Shown here piece by piece: positions 54,943 through 63,971 of a stretch of DNA of 64,000 nt. The notes under the pieces were generated by a model. The model did not search any database, was not told the origin of the DNA, and saw only the letters and a program-made list of their open reading frames with translations. Numbering within the stretch: the stretch's first letter is position 1; the number at the start of each line of letters is the position of its first letter. Location: assembly GCF_004795745.1 (NCBI RefSeq), contig NZ_SDGV01000010.1, forward strand, positions 1-64,000, in the 5' to 3' direction. The DNA comes from Vagococcus silagei (GTDB lineage: Bacteria > Bacillota > Bacilli > Lactobacillales > Vagococcaceae). The translations under genes and the position numbers were made by a program.

Positions 54943-57063
54943 ATGAAACGAAATGAAAATAAATGGCGTCCATTTTTAAAACGAAATAAAAAAAATCAAG
55001 GTAAAAAATCTCACGTGCCACAACGACTCGATTTTTTATTTTTTATTGTATTTTTACTTTTTTCTGTTTTAATTGTCCGTCTTGCAGATTTACAAATTAA
55101 TCAAAAAGACAAATTTACAAGCATTATCCAAAGTGGCCAAAAAAGCACTGTCTTAGAAGGTGCACCACGTGGTGAGATATATGATTCAAAAGGCAAATTA
55201 CTTGTAGCAAATGAAGCAAAACAAGCGGTTATTTTTACAAGAAGCCCTGGTATGACTGCGGAAGATATTCGAGAAACAAGTGCTAAAATTGTTGATTTAA
55301 TCAAAATTGATGCAGATGAACTCACAGAAAGAGATTTGAAAGATTATTGGTTATCAGACAAAGATAATTTTGATAAGGCTGCGAAACAACTGACGAATGA
55401 TGATAAAGTTGATAATCATGGTGAACGTCTTTCGGAAAGTCTTTTATATGGCAAAATTGTTAAAAAAGTTTCCAAAGATGACATACAATTAAATGAAGAA
55501 GATCAAAAACGTGCGACTGTCTTTAAAAAAATCAATGCCGCTGCAGCATTGCAACCAGTCATTGTAAAAAATAAAGACGTGACAATGGAAGAAATTGCCA
55601 AAGTCGGTGAAAATGCAGCGACAATCCCTGGTATTTCAACTGGTTTAGATTGGGATCGTTCTTATCCAGAAGATTTACAAATTAAAACTATCTTAGGTAA
55701 AGTTTCATCTGAGAAACAAGGATTACCAGAAGATAAATTAGAACAATATCTTGATAAAGGCTATGCTTTAAATGACCGTGTCGGTTTAAGCTATCTTGAA
55801 GAATCATATGAAGATAGCCTTCGCGGTAAAAAAGGTGAGTCAGAAGTTGTTATTGATAAAAACCAAAAAATAGTTTCTAAAAAAGAAGTCAAACCAAGTG
55901 AAAAAGGGGATAACCTTGTTTTAACGCTTGATTTAGAATTCCAAAAGAAAGTTGAAGATATTACTAAATCTTATTACAACTCACTGATCAGTGCAGGCAA
56001 AGCTAATTATTCTGAAGGTGCCTATGTTGTGGTGACAGAACCGAAAACAGGGAACATTTTAGCAATGGTCGGCTTAGGTAAAGACCCTGAAACTGGAAAA
56101 TTATCAGATGATGCTTTAGGAACTTATAATAAAGCATTTGTACCAGGATCCTCAATAAAAGCAGCAACTGTCATGGCGGGCTATGAAAAAGGTGTTATCA
56201 AAGGCAATCAAACAATGACCGATGAGCCATTACTCTTTGATGGTGGTTTAACTAAATCATCACTGTTTAATCATTACAGTTCAATTCCATTGAACACAGA
56301 ACAAGCCTTAGAAGTGTCATCAAACGTTTATATGATGAAAATTGCGATGAAGATGATTGGTGTTGAGTACACACCAAACCTTTCATTGCCATATCGTGTC
56401 GATTTATTTGATCAATTACGTGGCACATACGAATTGTTCGGACTTGGAACTTCGACAGGCTTAGATTTACCACAAGAAACAACAGGTATCGTGAATAAAA
56501 CTTATAAAGATAAAAATGGCAACTTTATCCCAGGTATCATGGGGGCCGCACTTGACTTATCTTTTGGTAACTACGATACATATAGTGCTATGCAATTGAA
56601 TCAATATGTTTCAACAGTTGCTAACGATGGCAAACGTGTCGCACCACACATCGTGAAAGGTATTTATGATACAAAAGACGACGGTGAGTTAGGTGGCGTT
56701 AAAAAGGAACTTGAGCCAAAAGTAATGAATGAAATAAAAAACCGTGATTCAGAATTTAGAACCATTAAAAATGGTATGGAACGTGTTGTAACAGGACCAA
56801 TGGGAACAGGGCATGCTTTACAAGGTACTGCTTATCAAGTAGCAGCCAAAACAGGTACAGCTGAAACGCCGATTTCTGATCCGAAAAATAAAAATAGAAC
56901 CATTGATTTAATCAACAGTTCAATAGTCGGTTATGCTCCTGCTGATGACCCTAAAATTGCGGTCAGTGTCATTTTACCTCATATTACAGATGATGATTCA
57001 GGAGCCAATGCAGCGATATTAAGAGATATCGTCAATGCTTATGCTGAATTACAGAAAAAATAA
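54943..57063 (+). CDS. Class B penicillin-binding protein 2 (transpeptidase)
   Basis: 706 residues. Short cytoplasmic basic N-terminus, one membrane helix (about 30-48, FFIVFLLFSVLIVRLADLQI), a dimerisation/pedestal domain with GAPRGEIYDSKGKLLVAN, and the transpeptidase: SSIK (S403-K406), SSN in EVSSNVYMMKIAM, KTGTAE. It cross-links peptidoglycan; homologues in Enterococcaceae (PBP2b-type) lie next to rpmG, as here, and act in the elongation machinery. Start ATG after AAAGGA. Resistance-associated changes cannot be judged from sequence alone. Confidence 0.93.
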   Translation: MKRNENKWRPFLKRNKKNQGKKSHVPQRLDFLFFIVFLLFSVLIVRLADLQINQKDKFTSIIQSGQKSTVLEGAPRGEIYDSKGKLLVANEAKQAVIFTRSPGMTAEDIRETSAKIVDLIKIDADELTERDLKDYWLSDKDNFDKAAKQLTNDDKVDNHGERLSESLLYGKIVKKVSKDDIQLNEEDQKRATVFKKINAAAALQPVIVKNKDVTMEEIAKVGENAATIPGISTGLDWDRSYPEDLQIKTILGKVSSEKQGLPEDKLEQYLDKGYALNDRVGLSYLEESYEDSLRGKKGESEVVIDKNQKIVSKKEVKPSEKGDNLVLTLDLEFQKKVEDITKSYYNSLISAGKANYSEGAYVVVTEPKTGNILAMVGLGKDPETGKLSDDALGTYNKAFVPGSSIKAATVMAGYEKGVIKGNQTMTDEPLLFDGGLTKSSLFNHYSSIPLNTEQALEVSSNVYMMKIAMKMIGVEYTPNLSLPYRVDLFDQLRGTYELFGLGTSTGLDLPQETTGIVNKTYKDKNGNFIPGIMGAALDLSFGNYDTYSAMQLNQYVSTVANDGKRVAPHIVKGIYDTKDDGELGGVKKELEPKVMNEIKNRDSEFRTIKNGMERVVTGPMGTGHALQGTAYQVAAKTGTAETPISDPKNKNRTIDLINSSIVGYAPADDPKIAVSVILPHITDDDSGANAAILRDIVNAYAELQKK

Positions 57064-57193
57064 GAGTGGTTATTTTGTTGTAAAGTAAAACTACTTAACA
57101 AATTTACCAAAAAGGGTAGAAATTCAGATTAAAAGATGATATGATATTCTAGTGTCAAGATGATACTTGAATATTTAATTGGAGGTATATACA

Positions 57194-57343
57194 ATGCGCG
57201 TAAATATTACTTTAGAATGTACTGAATGTAAAGAAAGAAACTATCTTTCAAACAAAAATAAACGTAACAACCCGGATCGTTTAGAAGTTAAAAAATATTG
57301 TCCACGTGAACGTAAAGTTACTTTACACCGTGAAACAAAATAA
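57194..57343 (+). CDS. rpmG: 50S ribosomal protein L33
   Basis: 49 residues: [20 protein letters not shown] and [14 protein letters not shown]. CxxC (CTEC) is present; the second pair is reduced to one Cys in KYCPRERK, so this is not a fully Cys4 zinc form. RBS GGAGG 9 nt upstream. Too short for many gene finders. The order pbp2-rpmG-(intron)-fthC-rhomboid is an Enterococcaceae pattern. Confidence 0.95.
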   Translation: MRVNITLECTECKERNYLSNKNKRNNPDRLEVKKYCPRERKVTLHRETK

Positions 57344-57354
57344 TTTTTAGTATT

Positions 57355-57397
57355 AAGCACTCAATCCCTTTTCAGACGGGGTTTGAGTGCTTTTTTT
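57355..57397 (+). terminator. Terminator of rpmG, insertion site of the intron
   Basis: AAGCACTCAATCCC pairs with GGGGTTTGAGTGCTT, followed by seven Ts; the group II intron begins right after the T-run. Confidence 0.93.
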
Positions 57398-57398
57398 G

Positions 57399-59274
57399 GT
57401 GTGTCCCGCATGGGGATATAACTAGGTGATGAAAGTTCACTACAGGCTTGGCAATAGAAACTGTTAGCGAAAAGCAAGATGTCTGCCGTAAGGCAGTGAC
57501 TGAAGGAAGCTCGACGCAAAATTCCGAACTGACGAACAGAAATTAGATACAAGGCTGAATTAGGTTGGATAAGTTTGCTAAACAAAACAAAGTCCAATAT
57601 TGCTCGAAACCTATACAGTAAATCTAACAGTTACATGGAATGAAAGTTATATCTCTTACCGGGGGAGGTCTTTCGAGGGTACAAGTGCAAGTTGAATAAA
57701 AAACAAGCCAAAGTACAATTTAAGTGGTGACATTTAGATGAATCGAAAGAAGTCAGCCAACGTCATAGTAGTAGTTAGACTGATAACTATGAAGGATTGA
57801 ACAATAGTAATCTTGAAAATTTTAGGAGGTGTGAAAAGTGCAGAAATCACAGAAAACAGTTAAAGAAAGCTACTGTCAAAAGGACAATGTGGAACATGAA
57901 AGATATGCTAGAGCGTGTAGTGCTTTTCATGGTGAACAAAACAATCAAGATGGTGTAGATTTGTTTGAGAAAATTATCTCGAGAAGTAATCTCAATCAAG
58001 CATATCTCCAAGTAGTCAGAAATAAAGGAGCAGCTGGAATTGATGGTATGACGTATGACCAGCTACTTCCCTACTTGAGAGAAAACCGTGAGGTGTTATT
58101 AACTCAACTTAGAACGGGGAAGTATAAGCCACAACCTGTCTTAAGGGTAGAGATAGCTAAACCAACAAGTAGCGTTCGAAAGTTGGGAATACCTACGGTT
58201 GTCGACCGAATGATTCAACAAGCGATTAATCAAGTACTACAACCCATATTTGAATCTGAGTTCTCCGATAACAGTTTTGGGTTTCGTCCAAAACGTAGTG
58301 CTCAAATGGCTATCATACAAGCCAAAGCGTATTACGAACAAGGATACAAATATGTTGTAGATATTGATATGAAAGCTTATTTTGACACTGTGAATCATGA
58401 TAAGTTAATGTACTATATCGAAAAGAAAGTGAATGATAAACAAGTGTTAAATCTTATTCGTCGCTACTTAGTTAGTGGGATTATGGATAAAGGTTTGTTT
58501 ACTAAATCTGATAAAGGAACACCTCAAGGTGGGAACTTGTCTCCACTTTTGAGTAACATTTACTTACATGAATTTGATAAACTTCTAGAAAATCGAGGAC
58601 ATAAATTTGTCCGCTACGCTGATGATGTAAACATCTAAGTAAGAAGCCGACGTGCTGGTCGACGTGTGATGATAAAGTCAGTTGAATTTTTGGAGAACAC
58701 TTTAAAATTAGAAGTGAATCAAAATAAGTCAGCAGTTGGCAGTCCACTCAAACGAAAGTTTGTAGGTTTCTGTCTTCTAGCAACAAAGAACGGTGTGAAA
58801 ATTCGTCAACACACAAAGGGTTACGTAGAATAACGAAGCGTAATCGTGGCAAGAGTGTAAAAGTAATATTAAAAGAAATCAAACAACTTATGACCGGTGG
58901 TTAAACTATTATGGAATAAGCGAAATGAAAACTTTTATAAATGACTTGAATGGATGGCTGAAACGAAGAATCAGACAATATATCTGGAAACAGTGGAAAC
59001 TTCCACGAACAAGGAGACATAATCTGATTCGGTTAGGTATCGATAAGGCAAAGGCTTATGAATGGTCAAATACCAGAAAAGGGTACTGGAAAATATCAAA
59101 GAGTTACATATTACATAGGTCTTTAACAAATAAAGAACTGGCAAAGTATGGCTATAAAGATATAGCTATACAATACCAGTTCATACACTCAAACTATTGA
59201 ACCGCCGTATACGGAACCGTACGTACGGTGGTGTGAGAGGGGCAATAAACCTAAAGGTTTATTCCTCTACTCGA
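57399..59274 (+). mobile_element. Group IIC intron, degenerate
   Basis: The 5' end GTGTGTCCCGCATGGGG matches the GUGUGCCCGGCAUGGGU start of group IIC introns in 14 of 17 positions. It lies directly after a Rho-independent terminator, the hallmark target of that class. Its open reading frame is broken. A domain V/VI-like end is seen around 59207-59274 (GAACCGCCGTATACGG, TACGTACGGTGGTGTGAGAG, then TTATTCCTCTACTCGAT). The 3' boundary is approximate. Confidence 0.85.
57838..59200 (+). pseudogene. ltrA: Group II intron reverse transcriptase/maturase, broken
   Basis: GTG start 57838 after AGGAGGT. The first 266 residues hold RT domains: RNKGAAGIDGMTYDQL, PKPxxxR-like LGIPTVVDRMIQQAI, SFGFRPKRSAQMAI, YVVDIDMKAYFDTVNHDKLM, GTPQGGNLSPLLSNIYLHEF and the catalytic YADD. 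A TAA follows YADDVNI at 58636. The remaining domains continue with frame changes (KRKFVGFCLLATKNGVKI, then the maturase/thumb piece IRQYIWKQWKLPRTRR and WSNTRKGYWKISKSYILHRS) to 59200. Intact proteins are about 420-460 residues. It is not functional, though it could be spliced in trans by another copy. Confidence 0.9.
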
Positions 59275-59366
59275 TTTCTTTATACCAATAATTACCTGTT
59301 TTTTATTCTGTAATTCTAAACTCGAATTTTGTATGATTAAGTTAAAATAAAAAGGAGATATTTAAT

Positions 59367-59798
59367 ATGGAAAAACTAGTTTTAGTCGTGAACGTAGGTA
59401 GCTTGGCAGAATGGTTTAGTGGAATTATAACAGCGCTTGGCATCTATTTAGCAATTCGTGAAAAAAAGCTAAAGATAAAAGTAAGGGTGAATGTTGATAA
59501 CGTAATACCAGATCGAGGAATAAAGTTAGAAGTTGAAAGTAAAAGTGATTACGAAACAATAATTAATGGGTACCGCGTCTATTGCAAATATTCGGATTAT
59601 GCGGAATACGTAGAATTAGAAGATTGTCGATTAAAGCCCATGGAAACAAAGATTTTTTATGTTCCATATAATAAAGTTTTTGAAAAAAAGCCTTCCAAAA
59701 AATATGTTTTTATAGGTGCTGGTGTAGTGTTTTCAAACATTAAAATTAAAAAATCATGGCGAAAAAAGAAAAGAGTATCAGATATCACGGGTCTATAA
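59367..59798 (+). CDS. Hypothetical membrane-anchored protein
   Basis: 143 residues. A single hydrophobic segment (about 8-27, VNVGSLAEWFSGIITALGIY) precedes a beta-rich domain (KVRVNVDNVIPDRGIKLEVE and YRVYCKYSDYAEYVELEDC) and a strongly basic tail. The layout (short periplasm-side N-terminus, helix, cytoplasmic beta domain) resembles small phage-associated membrane proteins, but I recognise no family. RBS AAAGGAG; it sits right after the intron. Confidence 0.6.
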   Translation: MEKLVLVVNVGSLAEWFSGIITALGIYLAIREKKLKIKVRVNVDNVIPDRGIKLEVESKSDYETIINGYRVYCKYSDYAEYVELEDCRLKPMETKIFYVPYNKVFEKKPSKKYVFIGAGVVFSNIKIKKSWRKKKRVSDITGL

Positions 59799-60170
59799 GA
59801 ATAAATCTTCCGAATGTGAATACTTTTATTTTTTTATATGGGATATGGGTTAGGCGAATGTTTATGGCTAAATGCAAATGATTGTTGACAGATCATGATT
59901 CAGAAGCGTTGAAGTCGTTCATGTCAAAATATTACGTTAAAGCAAAAACGGATTGAGCCATATTTTAAACTCAATCCATCCCATAAACACAAAAAAACCG
60001 ACCAGCGAGGAGTGCTGATCAGTCAGTCATAGATAAAATACACCTAATAAAGAGATTGTATCACATAAAGTTGAAAAGTAAAAATTTTTACCTCTATTTA
60101 CTGTTATTTATGCAAATAATGTAGATAATTTTTATTTTTCTTCTTTATTTTTGAAAATTTTGAAAAGAAC
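59799..60170. other. Intergenic region with two hairpins
   Basis: No gene is seen. GGATTGAG ... CTCAATCC at about 59950-59980 may terminate the preceding gene. GACCAGC ... GCTGATC at about 60002-60024 with GGTTTTTTT beyond it on the minus strand is the likely terminator of the minus-strand gene at 60171-60449. Confidence 0.6.
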
Positions 60171-60449
60171 CTATGCTTTCAAGCCCATTGCAAAAACGCG
60201 ATCAAAGGAAGTGGGGTTACGAATGGTTAATTTTTTGATGACGAGTTGTTGAAGTTGGTTATAATTTCCATAAACAGCAACTTCTGTGCGCCCATTTTCT
60301 AAAAAGAGAAGTTGATTTGAAATTTGTTTATTGCGAACAATACAATTGATTTTTTTATTTTCCACGATTAATGTGAAGCGCACTAATGCATCTGGATATT
60401 GGTTGATGACTTTTATTCGATCTACAATGCCGACTAAATTATTTTTCAA
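60171..60449 (-). CDS. SOS-regulated small OB-fold-like protein
   Basis: 92 residues from TTG 60449; AAAGAGGTG lies 5-6 nt upstream, and a GTG frame starting at 60458 would overlap that site. The strand pattern NNLVGIVDRIKVI, ALVRFTLIVEN, KKINCIVRNKQ, helix ISNQLLFLEN, TEVAVYGNYNQ and LVIKKLTIRN follows an OB-fold single-strand-binding layout (compare SSB: GRLT–VRFTLAV–FINC–V-GR). No family recognised. The promoter contains a LexA box, so induction by DNA damage is expected; a nucleic-acid-binding damage-response role is inferred. Terminator at 60002-60024. Confidence 0.65.
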   Translation of the reverse strand: MKNNLVGIVDRIKVINQYPDALVRFTLIVENKKINCIVRNKQISNQLLFLENGRTEVAVYGNYNQLQQLVIKKLTIRNPTSFDRVFAMGLKA

Positions 60450-60473
60450 AACGATCACCTCTTTTTTTATTTA

Positions 60474-60503
60474 ATTATACGAACTTACGTTCGCTTTTGT
60501 CAA
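60474..60503 (-). promoter_or_regulatory. Sigma-A promoter with LexA (SOS) box
   Basis: Minus strand TTGACA, 18-nt spacer and TATAAT, with CGAACTTACGTTCG (60480-60493), an exact match to the Firmicutes LexA consensus CGAACnnnnGTTCG, filling the spacer. LexA binding here would block RNA polymerase. Confidence 0.93.
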
Positions 60504-60516
60504 GCGAGATAAATAA

Positions 60517-60563
60517 AAATACCGACTTATTAAATGACCTGCGTCATAAAATAAATCGGTATA
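60517..60563 (-). terminator. Terminator of the PH-domain gene
   Basis: TACCGACTTA and TAAATCGGTA pair, with inner ATGAC/GTCAT; minus-strand T-rich tail (ATTTTTATTT). Confidence 0.8.
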
Positions 60564-60606
60564 AAATGTTAAAAAGTTAAGTATGTAGCAGTAAAAAGTA
60601 TAAATT

Positions 60607-60969
60607 TTATAATAGATATTCGGCTATTAGGTGGTCGATTTTCCTAACATCTACTCCACGACCTAAATTAATTTTTATGTGACCGGCACGTGTCCAAAGC
60701 TCAATTTCAGAGTTGAGATCAATTTTACCAGCGTTTTCAGAGGACCACATGTTGATATTTTTAAATGGAATAGAGTAGACCTCAACTTTCTTACCAGTTA
60801 AACCTTGTGCATCTCTAATGATAAATCGTTTATTTGTGATGATCGCAACATCACGAATTGTTTTATAGGCAGTAAGAGCTTCTTCGCCTGCAACAAGCAA
60901 TTCGTAAACGTCTCCTGGAATCTCGCATTCTTTTGTAAATGTCCATAGTAATAATTCTGGTACAGCCAT
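60607..60969 (-). CDS. PH-domain protein (bPH_1 type)
   Basis: 120 residues. Bacterial PH fold of the PF08000 type: LLVAGEEALTAYKTIRDVAI, ITNKRFIIRDAQGLTGKKVE, VYSIPFKNINMWSSENAGKI, IELWTRAGHIKINL. These small cytosolic proteins form oligomers and have no assigned function. RBS GGAGGAA before ATG 60969. Stand-alone minus-strand gene between SOS gene and the GDPD gene. Confidence 0.88.
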   Translation of the reverse strand: MAVPELLLWTFTKECEIPGDVYELLVAGEEALTAYKTIRDVAIITNKRFIIRDAQGLTGKKVEVYSIPFKNINMWSSENAGKIDLNSEIELWTRAGHIKINLGRGVDVRKIDHLIAEYLL

Positions 60970-61067
60970 GTTTATTCCTCCAATAGTTTTATGTTTTTAT
61001 GTTTTTATCATTGTAACAATCGTATCATCAAAGGTGTTGGAAGCGCAATCATTATTTGCGAAATAAA

Positions 61068-61099
61068 AAAGAATGAAACTTAAAGTTAGTTCATTCTTT
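61068..61099 (-). terminator. Terminator of the GDPD gene
   Basis: AAAGAATGA pairs with TCATTCTTT; on the minus strand the stem is followed by TTTTATTTC. Confidence 0.8.
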
Positions 61100-61109
61100 T
61101 AAATGTATT

Positions 61110-61934
61110 TTATTGTCTGTTCTCTAATAATTTTAGTGCTTTGGCTGTATAGCCTGTAAAAAAGCCATCCGCACGTAAGTTATAGGCACGATTAATATCT
61201 TTCATACTGTCGACAGTATAAAAGAAGGCTTGTTTATGTTGTTCATGAATTTCATTAATGACATCAGCGTTCATCATTTTTTTATTGAGGCAAATTATTG
61301 TGACTTCTTTTGTTTTTAATGCATTTTGATAATCTTCTGCAGAATCACTATCCGCTAAAAACATAAGTGGAGTATCTGGTAAGAGCTTATGGAATTCTTT
61401 GATTTCATTTAAATAATAACTTTGGATAATAACATGTTCTTCTAGTTTATGTTTTTTGATAATGTTTGCCACCGTTTTGCTTTGTTCTTTTGTTTTTAAT
61501 TCAATGACATATTTTGTAGAATCTTTATATTTGTTAAAGACTTCTTCTAACGTCAGAATGGGTTCACCACCCTCAAGTTTTAACGTTTTAATTTCGTTGT
61601 CGTGCATTTGATTATATTCTTTATTCACACCTGTTAGGCGCGCACTATTTGTATCATGTGAGACGTAAGGGGTGCCATCTTTTGATAGTACGATATCTTG
61701 TTCGATATATTCAGATCCGTAAAGAATTGCTAAATCGTAACTCTCGAAAGTATGTTCCATTTCTTCTCCAGCGGCGCCGCGGTGAGAAATGATGATTGGA
61801 TCATAAGTATCATCGGTTGTCTGGTAAGATTTTACTAGAAGGATGATGGTTGTGATAAGTAGTAAAATTAGAATAATAAATAAAAAGATATGTAAAGTAT
61901 ATGATTTCTTTTTAGGCTTTGTACGAGTTTTCAT
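61110..61934 (-). CDS. Membrane-anchored glycerophosphodiester phosphodiesterase
   Basis: 274 residues. A basic N-terminus and one membrane helix (LHIFLFIILILLLITTIILL) put the enzyme outside. GDPD motifs: ISHRGA, then EYIEQDIVLSKDGTPYVSHD (metal Glu/Asp and the catalytic His), and VIELKTKEQ. It hydrolyses glycerophosphodiesters to glycerol-3-phosphate and an alcohol; extracellular forms can act on teichoic-acid or phospholipid debris. A weak RBS precedes ATG 61934. Confidence 0.92.
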   Translation of the reverse strand: MKTRTKPKKKSYTLHIFLFIILILLLITTIILLVKSYQTTDDTYDPIIISHRGAAGEEMEHTFESYDLAILYGSEYIEQDIVLSKDGTPYVSHDTNSARLTGVNKEYNQMHDNEIKTLKLEGGEPILTLEEVFNKYKDSTKYVIELKTKEQSKTVANIIKKHKLEEHVIIQSYYLNEIKEFHKLLPDTPLMFLADSDSAEDYQNALKTKEVTIICLNKKMMNADVINEIHEQHKQAFFYTVDSMKDINRAYNLRADGFFTGYTAKALKLLENRQ

Positions 61935-62016
61935 TTGAAAAATTCCTTTAATTTGTAGTTTTTATCTTAAAACATTGTCAGTGTACTATATTTTGTTTCT
62001 TTTGTCTCAAAAAAAT

Positions 62017-62054
62017 AACTGTTAAACATTTAAATTGCTAAATGTTTAACAGTT
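62017..62054 (-). terminator. Terminator of the YxeA gene
   Basis: AACTGTTAAACATTTA pairs perfectly with its inverse at 62039-62054, followed on the minus strand by ATTTTTTT. Confidence 0.93.
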
Positions 62055-62061
62055 ACTCACG

Positions 62062-62424
62062 TTATTTGGAAAATTTTTCTTCAATTGTTTTTGGCAGAGC
62101 ATCTTTGGTGACTTCTTCCCAGCCCATCACGCCTTTTTTCTTATTGATTTTAAGTTTAAGATAGGCATTTTCTTTCAAAGGTTTATCTTCAACCGTATTG
62201 AAAGATTCGACACGTTTTTCGCCTTTGTCATTAAAACTTTCTAATTGATATTCGTATTTGTAATGGCGGGCATCGGGATTGCCATCTTCAGTGTCATAGG
62301 TTCTTTTGCCGCCTTTATTAATTTGAGTATAATAATCAGTCGTATTGTAATTTACGTAATAATAATAAAGTGGTCCACCAACTAAAACGCCAGAAACGAG
62401 TAGAAAGACTAGAAATTTTTTCAT
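62062..62424 (-). CDS. YxeA family (DUF1093) exported protein
   Basis: 120 residues from ATG 62424, preferred because AAAGGATG lies 8-10 nt upstream; another ATG at 62433 is too close. Signal/anchor segment KKFLVFLLVSGVLVGGPLYY, then an OB-fold-like beta domain with YYTQINKGGKRTYDTE and KYEYQLESFNDKGEKR, as in Bacillus YxeA. Function unknown; family members are small secreted proteins often near envelope stress genes. Confidence 0.87.
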   Translation of the reverse strand: MKKFLVFLLVSGVLVGGPLYYYYVNYNTTDYYTQINKGGKRTYDTEDGNPDARHYKYEYQLESFNDKGEKRVESFNTVEDKPLKENAYLKLKINKKKGVMGWEEVTKDALPKTIEEKFSK

Positions 62425-62609
62425 ATTGATCATCCTTTATTTGTTTTCTTAATGTTGAACCAAGTATATCGTGAGTTTGCAATAGGAAACAGCTAACAAA
62501 GAATGAAATTTTTCTCAGTCTTAGGGATGACTTACCTTTATGAGAAAAGTTAGAAATAATTAACAAACATGTTATAATAGACCAATGACTATAGTAAGTG
62601 AGGTGCGAT

Positions 62610-63170
62610 ATGAAAAAGAAAAGCGATGTTAGAAAAGAAGTTTTAACGAGACTTTCTGAATTAAGTGCTCAAGTTACACTAAAAGAACAAAAAGAATTTG
62701 ATGTATTAGCACAATTAAGTGCAATGCCCGAATGGCAAAATGCGAAGGTCATTGGCACGATTTTACCTATGACCAAAGAATTTGATACCTATAAAATAAT
62801 TAAACAAGCTGAAAAAGAAAATAAGAGGATTGTCGTACCTAAAACAAAACCTGAACGAGGCATGGATTTTGTAACCTACAAAATAGGAGACGCTTTAGAA
62901 AAAACGTCATTTGGCGTGAAAGAACCAGTCGTAACAGACATTGCATTAAAATCAGAAATTGATTTGTTAATTGTCCCTGGTGTTGGTTTTAGATCAGATG
63001 GTTATCGTGTTGGTTTTGGTGGTGGCTACTACGACCGCTTTTTAAGTGATTTTCCTAATAAAACGTGTAGTGTTGTATTCCAAGAACAACTGGCTGAAGA
63101 TTGGGAACCGGGCGAATATGATTTACCAGTGTCGCAGTTAATAATTGATCAACTAAGTCAGGAGGCCTAA
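62610..63170 (+). CDS. 5-formyltetrahydrofolate cyclo-ligase
   Basis: 186 residues from ATG 62610, 6 nt after GAGGTG. The N-terminus KKKSDVRKEVLTRL, IGTILPMTKEFDTY and the C-terminal signature VPGVGFRSDGYRVGFGGGYYDRF (ATP/folate site) are diagnostic. It converts 5-formyl-THF to methenyl-THF with ATP. It starts a short operon with the rhomboid gene 1 bp away; the intron lies between it and its usual neighbour rpmG. Confidence 0.95.
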   Translation: MKKKSDVRKEVLTRLSELSAQVTLKEQKEFDVLAQLSAMPEWQNAKVIGTILPMTKEFDTYKIIKQAEKENKRIVVPKTKPERGMDFVTYKIGDALEKTSFGVKEPVVTDIALKSEIDLLIVPGVGFRSDGYRVGFGGGYYDRFLSDFPNKTCSVVFQEQLAEDWEPGEYDLPVSQLIIDQLSQEA

Positions 63171-63171
63171 T

Positions 63172-63909
63172 ATGTATCAATTTCAACCAAAACAAAGTAA
63201 ATTTAAACAACTCATGTCAGGCCCTTATGTGATGTATCTCTTTTTAGCAATTCAAGTCATCATATTTGCCTTAATGGAATTATCGGGGGTTTTAAAAGGT
63301 ACATTTTCTGGCTCAACAAGCAGTGCAACATTATACAAATTCGGTGCGATGTATCCAGTGGCAGTGACCGATTTACATCATTTTTGGCGTTTTGTGACAC
63401 CGATTTTTGTTCATATTGGTTTTGTCCATTTTGGTGTCAATTCATTAACACTATATTTTTGCGGACGAATTTTAGAACCCCTCATCGGTCATTGGCGTTT
63501 CTTTGTTTTATATCTTATGAGTGGTATTTTAGGAAATCTCCTCAGTTTTGCATTTGCCAACCCTGTCAGTCTATCGGCAGGTGCGAGTACTTCGATATTT
63601 GGGATGTTCGCAGCATTCTTAATTTTAGGGAGAATGTATCCAAATCAACCATTGATTAATCAAATGTATCAAAACATGAAACTGTTAATTATTATGAACT
63701 TAGTCTTAAATTTATTCGATTCGAGTGTTGATATCTGGGGGCACTTGGGAGGTGCAATTGGTGGCGTGATTATGATGTTGTTGCTTGATGTTCCAAAACG
63801 TTATAAAGCTGCTCAAACTGAGATGAATCCACATTTTAGGATTTTAGCTGGCATCGTGTTAGTTTTTATGATTGTTTTTTGTCTGTTCTACGGGTTTGGC
63901 AAAGCCTAA
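63172..63909 (+). CDS. Rhomboid-family intramembrane serine protease
   Basis: 245 residues with seven membrane helices. Catalytic Ser lies in SAGASTSIFG and catalytic His in GHLGGAIGG; HFWRFVTPIFVHIGFVHFGV with N in the next helix supplies the HxxxN-type oxyanion region. The Firmicutes GluP/YqgP type often has an additional TPR region, absent here. RBS AGGAGG overlaps the preceding stop. It cleaves membrane proteins; substrate unknown. Confidence 0.93.
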   Translation: MYQFQPKQSKFKQLMSGPYVMYLFLAIQVIIFALMELSGVLKGTFSGSTSSATLYKFGAMYPVAVTDLHHFWRFVTPIFVHIGFVHFGVNSLTLYFCGRILEPLIGHWRFFVLYLMSGILGNLLSFAFANPVSLSAGASTSIFGMFAAFLILGRMYPNQPLINQMYQNMKLLIIMNLVLNLFDSSVDIWGHLGGAIGGVIMMLLLDVPKRYKAAQTEMNPHFRILAGIVLVFMIVFCLFYGFGKA

Positions 63910-63930
63910 TTTAACAATTTGTCGAAAAAA

Positions 63931-63971
63931 TGGGCAAAGTCCACAAAAAGACTTTCTGCCCTATTTTTTTT
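63931..63971 (+). terminator. Terminator of the cyclo-ligase/rhomboid operon
   Basis: GGGCAAAGTC pairs with GACTTTCTGCCC around ACAAAAA, followed by a run of Ts; a TATAAT-like promoter for the next gene follows at about 63983-63991. Confidence 0.85.

Noticed and set aside
58502-58747. Minus-strand ORF inside the intron
   Set aside because: Antisense to the conserved RT domain, with no ribosome-binding site or family resemblance.
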